Source: G963662985 sp963662985 (lineage in GTDB: Bacteria > Chloroflexota > Anaerolineae > Anaerolineales > UBA11579). Taken from it: a DNA stretch of 64,000 nucleotides. Position 1 is the first letter of the stretch; the number at the start of each line of letters is the position of its first letter. The stretch covers positions 2,302,800 through 2,366,799 of the forward strand of contig OY760067.1 of the NCBI GenBank assembly GCA_963662985.1. The letters run 5' to 3'. Below are positions 58,570 to 64,000 of the stretch, piece by piece. The position numbers and the translations under genes were made by a program. A model generated the notes under the pieces. It made no database searches and had not been told where the DNA came from. It saw nothing but the letters and a program-made list of their open reading frames with translations.

Positions 58570-59532
58570 ATGTTAAGATCTACTTGTGTAATTTTTAATC
58601 CTAATGCTGGAAGGCTATCAAATATAGCAGGTGTTCCTGTTTCAAAAAATCTTTTAATTGCTACATTAAATCAAATGAAAGTAGATGGTTGGCATATTGA
58701 ATATATGCAATCTGAAAAACAGGAAGATATTTTTGATTTTTCAAAAAAAGCTGTTGAAAAAGGTTATGAGAGCATCATTATTGTTGGGGGAGATGGTAGC
58801 ATGGGCCATGCTAGCCAAGCATTAATCAATACAAATACTGCAATTGGCACTTTGCCAGCAGGTTCGGCAAATGTTTGGGCTCAACAATTGGGCTTATCTG
58901 GATTAAAAATAACAAATTTAACTGCTTTAGATAGTAGTATGCATAAGATGGTAAATTCTGATATAAAAAAAATGGATATGGGATTAGTCAATAAAAGTCC
59001 ATTTTTGTTTTGGGCAAGTTTTGGATTTGATGCAAGATTGGTTTATGAAGTAGAAAATAATCGGAAATATAGACAATTTACAGAACTTCATTATGCAACA
59101 GAAGCGATAAAAGAATTAAACAATTGGCAAGGTGTTGAATTAGATCTGGACTTAGATGGTAAAAAAATTGGCGGAAGATATTCTTTTGCAGTTGTTACAA
59201 ATATTCGAAGATATGCTGGTGGGTTTGTAGAGTTATCGCCAAATGCTGTTTTTGACGATAATGAAATGGATTTATGGTTGGTTAATCATACAGATATTTC
59301 AAACACATTGAAAAATATTACTGCGTTTTTATTAGGAAATCCGGAAAATTCATCTGATATAATTAGAATACCATTTAAAAATCTTAAAATTTCAGCACAA
59401 GAGAATTTGTATTATCAATTAGATGGAGAACCACAACTCCCTCAAAAAAATTATGAAATAAATGTAGTCCAAAAATGTATCAATGTTCTAATCCCAAAAG
59501 ATTCAGATCAAACTTTTTTTATGAATCAATAA
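58570..59532 (+). CDS. Diacylglycerol/sphingosine-kinase-like lipid kinase (YegS/DgkB type)
   Basis: 320 residues from the ATG at 58570 (an adjacent TTG at 58567 is less likely). Motifs: CVIFNPNAGRLS, IIIVGGDGSMGHASQAL (GGDG nucleotide motif), TAIGTLPAGSANVWAQQLGL (in place of the usual P-x-G-T-x-N-D-x-A-R) and FWASFGFDARL. The SANVWAQ in place of TANDFAR suggests altered substrate or reduced activity; in the family the N/D there helps position the phosphate. It follows repeat B and precedes the SH3b gene by 12 bp, probably in one transcript. Confidence 0.85.
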   Translation: MLRSTCVIFNPNAGRLSNIAGVPVSKNLLIATLNQMKVDGWHIEYMQSEKQEDIFDFSKKAVEKGYESIIIVGGDGSMGHASQALINTNTAIGTLPAGSANVWAQQLGLSGLKITNLTALDSSMHKMVNSDIKKMDMGLVNKSPFLFWASFGFDARLVYEVENNRKYRQFTELHYATEAIKELNNWQGVELDLDLDGKKIGGRYSFAVVTNIRRYAGGFVELSPNAVFDDNEMDLWLVNHTDISNTLKNITAFLLGNPENSSDIIRIPFKNLKISAQENLYYQLDGEPQLPQKNYEINVVQKCINVLIPKDSDQTFFMNQ

Positions 59533-59544
59533 ATTGTGAGCTTT

Positions 59545-60006
59545 ATGAATAAAAAAAATATTTCTATTTCAATTTTTACTTTTATTTTTTTATTACTTAT
59601 TTTAATAGTATTGTTGGTTTTTAAAATCAATCCATCTCTGAAAACATCCTATTCATCTGATTTAATTGTTTTGCAAGGATCAACTAATACGCCAATTCTG
59701 CCAACGCTTACTCCAACTGTTATTTCAACCGCAACGATAGGCGTGCGTCCATCTCCATTGCCAGGAACAATCGGAATAGGTGGTTATGTTCAAGTTTTTG
59801 GCACTGATGGCACTAGTCTGAATATTCGTTCATCTTCTGGATTAAATGGAAATATTGTATTTCAAGCTTTGGATGGAGAATTGTTTGTGATAGAAGATGG
59901 TCCCGTTGTTTCAGATAATTATACTTGGTGGAAAATAAAATCATCCGTTGATGCGAATCGAACTGGTTGGGCAGTTGATAATTATTTAGCTCCAATTACT
60001 GAATAA
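59545..60006 (+). CDS. Membrane-anchored SH3b-domain protein
   Basis: About 153 residues. An N-terminal hydrophobic anchor (IFTFIFLLLILIVLLVF, near 9-26) is followed by a short Thr/Pro spacer (TPILPTLTPTV) and a bacterial SH3 domain (about 85-150: VFGTDGTSLNIRSSSGLNGNIVFQALDGE, WWKIKSSVDANRTGWAV). SH3b domains bind cell-wall or surface polymers. An in-frame GTG at 59536 is an alternative start; I chose the ATG because GTGAG then serves as ribosome site. It is co-directional with the lipid-kinase-like gene. Confidence 0.8.
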   Translation: MNKKNISISIFTFIFLLLILIVLLVFKINPSLKTSYSSDLIVLQGSTNTPILPTLTPTVISTATIGVRPSPLPGTIGIGGYVQVFGTDGTSLNIRSSSGLNGNIVFQALDGELFVIEDGPVVSDNYTWWKIKSSVDANRTGWAVDNYLAPITE

Positions 60007-60007
60007 A

Positions 60008-60032
60008 AAAACAATCCATTAATTGGATTGTT
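60008..60032. terminator. Bidirectional terminator between the SH3b and response-regulator genes
   Basis: A 9-bp stem AACAATCCA / TGGATTGTT with a 5-nt loop, an A7 run on one side (T7 on the minus strand) and T-rich sequence on the other. It overlaps the last codons of the response-regulator gene. Confidence 0.75.
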
Positions 60033-60756
60033 CTTTGTTTTTATAGTCTACAAATCTGTATCCTACACCACGTTCGGTGAGAATATATTTTGGATTTGCA
60101 GGGTCTTTTTCGATTTTTTGTCTTAAGTAATTGATGTAAAGTCTAACGTAGTGGGGTTCATTTTGATATTCGTATCCCCAAACTTTTGCAAGAATTTGAT
60201 CATGTGTGATGACCCAGCCAGCATTTTGGACTAGATGATATAACAATCTGTATTCAGTCGGTCTAAGTTTGATTAGTTCATCATCCACCCAGACTTTTCT
60301 TCGATCAAAGTCAATTTTAAGATGGTCATCTATTTGAATTAAACCAGATTCGTTTGTTTTTGTTCCAGTTGTTCTTCTTAAGACAGCTTTCACTCTACTT
60401 GTAAGTTCTCTAGGGCTAAATGGTTTGGTAATGTAGTCATCCGCTCCTAGTTCAAGACCTTTGATACGATCTTCTTCTTCGCCTTTTGCAGTAAGCATTA
60501 TGACTGGAACGTCGTTATTTTCTCGTATCATTTCCAAAACATCAAAACCTTCAATATCTGGCATCATGACATCTAATAAAACTAGATCTGGTAATGATTC
60601 TCGAATTTTGTTCATTGCTTGTTTGCCATTAAATGCTTCGATCACTTGAAATCCATCGTGTTCTAAGTTTAAACGAATAAATCGAACCATTCTCTCTTCA
60701 TCGTCGACAACCAAAATTCTTTTATTTATAAATAATTTGCTATCATTTAATACCAT
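60019..60756 (-). CDS. OmpR/PhoB-family response regulator
   Basis: 245 residues. Receiver domain with VVDDEERM, phospho-acceptor D62 in LVLLDVMMPD and K in MLTAKGEE; DNA-binding winged helix from about 150 (IDDHLKIDFDRRKVWVD, LRPTEYRLLYHLVQNAGWVITHDQILAKVWG in positions 166-196, YILTERGVGYRF). No histidine kinase is in the window, so it is either served by a distant kinase or by Ser/Thr phosphorylation, given the neighbours. It is the last gene of the 64000-60019 operon, 1 bp after the small protein gene. Confidence 0.9.
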   Translation of the reverse strand: MVLNDSKLFINKRILVVDDEERMVRFIRLNLEHDGFQVIEAFNGKQAMNKIRESLPDLVLLDVMMPDIEGFDVLEMIRENNDVPVIMLTAKGEEEDRIKGLELGADDYITKPFSPRELTSRVKAVLRRTTGTKTNESGLIQIDDHLKIDFDRRKVWVDDELIKLRPTEYRLLYHLVQNAGWVITHDQILAKVWGYEYQNEPHYVRLYINYLRQKIEKDPANPKYILTERGVGYRFVDYKNKEQSN

Positions 60757-60757
60757 T

Positions 60758-61000
60758 TTAACTTCTCCAAGGCGTTAAGTAATTTTCTTCCTCTGCTTTT
60801 GGTAGAATTTCAATAAAGCTGATTCTTTGTATTGGCCAGATAACTTCAGTTACATTACTTAACAAATAATGTAAATCTTTGCCGTCTCTTTTTCTTGGGT
60901 TTTTAACTAAAATAATTGTATCAGTTACATTTGGGATTTCTTCTAATTCGCCTAAAATAGGATCTTCATTTGCGATATGAATAATAACTGATAATGCCAT
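60758..61000 (-). CDS. Small conserved-looking protein of unknown function (80 aa)
   Basis: 80 residues with predicted alternating beta strands and helices (VIIHIANEDPILGELEEIPNV, TDTIILVKNPRKRDGK), no Cys, no signal. It lies tightly between the FHA gene (12 bp) and the response-regulator gene (1 bp), so it is certainly co-transcribed and probably part of the same regulatory unit. I do not recognise a family. It could be a small regulator or adaptor. Confidence 0.65.
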   Translation of the reverse strand: MALSVIIHIANEDPILGELEEIPNVTDTIILVKNPRKRDGKDLHYLLSNVTEVIWPIQRISFIEILPKAEEENYLTPWRS

Positions 61001-61012
61001 AGATTTACTCCA

Positions 61013-61516
61013 TTATTTATTTAATAATATTTGTAGTTTAAATTGTCCTAAAGATATTATATCACCATGATTTATTTTTATATCTTTGTTTGATTTTATT
61101 TTTTTTCCGTTAATATAAACGCCATTTGCAGAAGATAAGTCAATTATTGTAGCATCACCGTTTAAGAATTTTATTGTTGCATGTAATCTTGATACACCTT
61201 CTTTATATGCACTGTAAGGTGATAAGTCAATGTCGGGTAGGACAGATTGCCCGGATGATATTCTTCCAATTGTATACTCTGTTTTGCCTACTAATGGCAA
61301 GATTTGACCTGATGAAACAATATGTAAACTTGCAAAAATATCTGAGAATTTCAGCGTTGGTGAATTTTTAATACTACTTGTTGCGGAAAAAAAATCTTTT
61401 GAGTCAAATCTTTTTGTTTCTGGATCTTCAACAATATTTAGAGCGGCTCCACATTCTTCACAGAATAATGCTCCTTCTATATTTTGATAGGTACATATCT
61501 TACAGTAATTTGCCAT
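61013..61516 (-). CDS. Zinc-ribbon plus FHA-domain protein
   Basis: 167 residues. N-terminal zinc ribbon with C5, C8, C19 and C22 (CKIC..CEEC), linker, then an FHA domain (about 75-165): YTIGRISSGQ, SRLHATI, IDLSSANGVYINGKKI and HGDIISLG. FHA domains read phosphothreonine, so it likely binds proteins phosphorylated by the Ser/Thr kinase system. It is 12 bp upstream of the 80-aa gene and 14 bp after the J-VWA gene. Confidence 0.9.
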   Translation of the reverse strand: MANYCKICTYQNIEGALFCEECGAALNIVEDPETKRFDSKDFFSATSSIKNSPTLKFSDIFASLHIVSSGQILPLVGKTEYTIGRISSGQSVLPDIDLSPYSAYKEGVSRLHATIKFLNGDATIIDLSSANGVYINGKKIKSNKDIKINHGDIISLGQFKLQILLNK

Positions 61517-61530
61517 AGTTCCCCTGATGA

Positions 61531-63033
61531 TTAATTGTTTTTGAATATTTGGTTTTCTGAAATTAATGAACGGGTACCATATTTAATATTTTTTTTCATT
61601 TTTTCAGATAATGTATTTTCATTATTTAACATTTTTGTTTCAAGAAAAATAGTCTTGGCTAAGTCTTCATTTCCTGAATTTAATAGTTGAGTAGCTAAGT
61701 TGTTAAATTTATTTTGAGCTTCTATTAATTTGCCTTTTTCTAAATACTCTCTCGCTTGGGATTCAAGTCTGTATAAACTTAATTTTCTAAGGGCATTCAC
61801 AATCGTATTGGATGGAGGGGCTAATTCTTGTTCATTTTTACAAATCAATTGAAAGTCAACAGGAAGAGAAATAATATCTCTGCTAACCGATGGAACCGAA
61901 TATTCTAGGATGCTATCAAAGTATTGAATTGTGTCGTTTACTGAAAAACTTGAAGTATTATTAATTAATATTTCAAATAAAATTGAAATTTCATTATTGA
62001 TAAATAAATTGTTTATTGAAATATTTTTATCAATAATTCTAATTTCTTGTGGTTCTGGTTTTAATTGAAAAGCATATCTTATTTCTATATTGTGAATATC
62101 TTTGATTTTAAGTTTTATATCTTTTGCAAAGGTTCTTTGAAAATTTTGCATTTTATCAAAGAGTATATCGTATAAATCTTCTATATCCGCTGAATATGAA
62201 CATGAGCCTCCAGTTATTTCAGCTAATTCATTTAAGAATAAATCATTCCATTGATCTCCGATTCCGATACAATGAAATAAAATATTTTTTTCACTTGATT
62301 GTTTTGCTAAATCAATACATAAATTTTCATCCCCATATGTATGTCCATCAGTAATTAAAACAAGGTTATTCGCATAGTCATTAGAGTAATATGAATTTAA
62401 TTCATTTACTCCAGCTTTTAATCCTTTATATATTTCTGTTCCCCCAGATGGTTCTATGCTATTTAATTTTGTTAAGATAATATTTTTATCGATGGGGGAG
62501 CTTGCTTTTTTTATTGTCTTTGCATTGTCATTAAACACAGAAATTGATATTTTATCTTTAGGCGATAAGGAAGATAATAATTCCATAACAAGAGAAATTA
62601 CTTTTTCAATCCTTTTGCCTTTCATTGAAGTGGAAATGTCTATGACTAAACTAATTTTTGTTGGAACATGTTTGGTTTCTGTAATTAATTCATCATCAAT
62701 ATTTGGAAGTAAGTTGACTAAAGCGTAAATTAGTTGTGGTTTATCTGAGATTAATAATGAAGATTTACTAAAAAAGGTAGTAATGGATATATTTTGGGGG
62801 TTTCTAATATTCTTTGGTAAGCTTTTATCATACTCCATCCTTTTATCCGGAGATGATAAAGTATTATATGCTTCTTGAATTAAGATAAAAAGATCGTTTG
62901 ATTCGATGTTCTCATTATGATCTGGGTGATATTTTTTTGCAACAGAAAAATAAGCCTTTTTTATTTCATCTTGAGTTGCATTTATTGAAAGGCCAAGTCT
63001 ATTATAATAATTATCAAGACTTCCAGTTAACAT
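61531..63033 (-). CDS. J-domain fused to a von Willebrand factor A (VWA) domain
   Basis: 500 residues. J domain at about 6-72 with HPD at 36-38 (AKKYHPDHNENI). VWA domain at about 125-300 with intact MIDAS: DISTSMKG (D132, S134, S136), a Thr in GGTEIYKG and D in LITDGHTYGD. The remaining 200 residues are a beta-rich part and helices at the C-terminus (ARE-YLEKGKLIEAQNKF), a TPR-like pair. It may recruit DnaK to a metal-dependent adhesion or assembly complex. Fusion of J and VWA in one cytoplasmic chain is uncommon. It lies between the PP2C and FHA genes. Confidence 0.85.
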   Translation of the reverse strand: MLTGSLDNYYNRLGLSINATQDEIKKAYFSVAKKYHPDHNENIESNDLFILIQEAYNTLSSPDKRMEYDKSLPKNIRNPQNISITTFFSKSSLLISDKPQLIYALVNLLPNIDDELITETKHVPTKISLVIDISTSMKGKRIEKVISLVMELLSSLSPKDKISISVFNDNAKTIKKASSPIDKNIILTKLNSIEPSGGTEIYKGLKAGVNELNSYYSNDYANNLVLITDGHTYGDENLCIDLAKQSSEKNILFHCIGIGDQWNDLFLNELAEITGGSCSYSADIEDLYDILFDKMQNFQRTFAKDIKLKIKDIHNIEIRYAFQLKPEPQEIRIIDKNISINNLFINNEISILFEILINNTSSFSVNDTIQYFDSILEYSVPSVSRDIISLPVDFQLICKNEQELAPPSNTIVNALRKLSLYRLESQAREYLEKGKLIEAQNKFNNLATQLLNSGNEDLAKTIFLETKMLNNENTLSEKMKKNIKYGTRSLISENQIFKNN

Positions 63034-63052
63034 TTATTTTGTCCAAAAATAT

Positions 63053-64000
63053 TTAAATCTGATTTGTTTGAACTAAAACAATTCCGATATTATCATTTCC
63101 ACCAGCTGCGTTTGCAGCTTGAACTAATTCATCACAAATATTTTGTGGATTTGTTGATTTTGTTACAATTGAAAATATTTGATCATCATTTAGCATTCCC
63201 CATAATCCGTCAGTACATAACAATATATATCCATGAGAGGGCATTGTTCCTGTTATGACATCAACTTCAGGTACATCCATTTGCCCAAGTGCACGATATA
63301 ACATTGATTTTTGAGGGTGATTTTCTGCTTCTTCTGCAGTTAATTGCCCCATTTCTTTCATTCTTTCAATTAATGAATGGTCTCTAGTGAGTTTTTGCAT
63401 TCTTCCATCAAGATATATGGAATATGCTCTTGAATCACCAACATGCCCAATTATATATTGTTGATTAAAAATTAATGCGGCAGTTATTGTGGCTCCACCA
63501 CCAATGGATGAGTTGTATATTTGAGTATGAGCTTCTTTTATGCCATCTTCCATAATGTCGCGTAATGAAGTTTCCATTTTATGTGGATAAATACCAAATA
63601 TGGCTGAATACATTTTTTGAATTATCGAGTGAGATAATGTTTTTACAGCTATTTCACTTGCTAGCTCCCCATTTTCATGTCCGCCCATACCGTCAGATAC
63701 GATATACAAACCAAATGGTGTTTGTTTATTATTTGCTGCGATAAAAGAAGAAAAATAAAATACAGCGTCTTCATTATTTTTTCGGACTCTGCCAACGTGG
63801 TATCCGCTTGCGCTTGAAATTTGCATTGTTTTTTGTTTGTTGGTTTCTTGGGTTAATGCTTCAATTTGTTCTTTTGTTAGTGGGGCAGTTTTTTTCTCTT
63901 CAGTTGCTGGAATATCAACTTGTTCTTCAACTAAATTATCAGAAAGGAATATATCATTTTCTTTTTTCTTGGTTTGATTTTTTTTGAATATTTTATTAAA
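63053..64000 (-). CDS. PP2C-type Ser/Thr phosphatase, 5' end beyond the window
   Basis: The catalytic part (257 residues from the Met at 63826) has the PP2C metal motifs: GMGGHENGELASE, VGDSRAYSIY, LCTDGLWGML and GGNDNIGIVLV. The frame stays open upstream of that Met for all 58 codons to the right edge (Glu/Lys/Thr-rich, for example TKEQIEALTQETNKQK), with no stop, so the protein very likely has an N-terminal extension and the listed CDS is partial. It would remove phosphates placed by kinases such as the one at 56752. It heads the regulatory operon in this window. Confidence 0.9.
   Translation of the reverse strand, partial: FNKIFKKNQTKKKENDIFLSDNLVEEQVDIPATEEKKTAPLTKEQIEALTQETNKQKTMQISSASGYHVGRVRKNNEDAVFYFSSFIAANNKQTPFGLYIVSDGMGGHENGELASEIAVKTLSHSIIQKMYSAIFGIYPHKMETSLRDIMEDGIKEAHTQIYNSSIGGGATITAALIFNQQYIIGHVGDSRAYSIYLDGRMQKLTRDHSLIERMKEMGQLTAEEAENHPQKSMLYRALGQMDVPEVDVITGTMPSHGYILLCTDGLWGMLNDDQIFSIVTKSTNPQNICDELVQAANAAGGNDNIGIVLVQTNQI

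Overview
The window looks like a chromosomal segment of an AT-rich member of the Chloroflexota, most likely class Anaerolineae. This is inferred from gene content, not from a marker-gene tree. Pointers are extracellular or lipoproteins with Thr/Pro spacers (TPTPT-type), an NBR1-type Ig-like lipoprotein, a Rex repressor with a consensus operator, an OleA/OleD pair, a UspA protein with a ParB-like N-terminus, and a replication operon with DnaD-like and doubled DnaC-like proteins. There is no rRNA, CRISPR array, insertion sequence or prophage. Two tRNAs are present, Leu-UAA and Pro-GGG.

Layout. 1-4829: a small gene pair cut by the window edge, two tandem metallophosphoesterases, rex, a J-domain protein and an SPFH protein. 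4954-14699: a TPR/membrane protein, then a co-directional run gatC-gatA-(BglII-like protein)-gatB-BFN nuclease-dnaB-dnaD-like-doubled dnaC-like, joining tRNA-Gln/Asn amidation to helicase loading. 14820-20037: phoU, a formate/nitrite channel, a sugar-ABC ATPase, a ParB-like/UspA fusion and a phosphoesterase. 20165-20662: noncoding repeat copy A. 20698-23425: a GH13 glycosidase and two small proteins. 23493-29074: tRNA-Leu, a YfcC-type carrier, OleD, OleA and an enlarged histidine-ammonia-lyase-like enzyme. 29163-34090: a tightly overlapping operon lysC-asd-(HAD-like protein)-thrC. 34166-37940: two lipoproteins and an ADP-forming acyl-CoA synthetase. 38101-42140: a FAH-family protein plus a two-subunit amine/imino-acid dehydrogenase. 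42162-49767: tRNA-Pro, recG-coaD, a coiled-coil protein, folC-lon. 49868-51890: a very AT-rich STAND ATPase with an overlapping partner gene. 51940-57804: an S1 protein, the fatty-acid kinase set FakB/FakA/Asp23, rpmB, rpe and a Ser/Thr kinase. 57940-58430: repeat copy B, inverted relative to A. 58570-64000: a lipid-kinase-like protein, an SH3b protein, and a regulatory operon of PP2C phosphatase, J-VWA fusion, FHA protein, a small protein and a response regulator.

The strongest undescribed candidates are: (1) the pair of about 490-bp noncoding repeats, each with an extended -10 promoter and conserved inverted repeats built on TGTCCAA; (2) a HAD-like protein whose catalytic motifs run III-IV-I-II, as in a circular permutation, translationally coupled inside the threonine operon; (3) a single-chain doubled DnaC-like AAA+ loader with a degenerate second half; and (4) a BglII-like protein lacking the expected catalytic Glu/Gln between gatA and gatB. 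Several genes have a -10 box exactly 7 nt before the ATG, suggesting leaderless mRNAs. All functions come from reading motifs; no database search was run.
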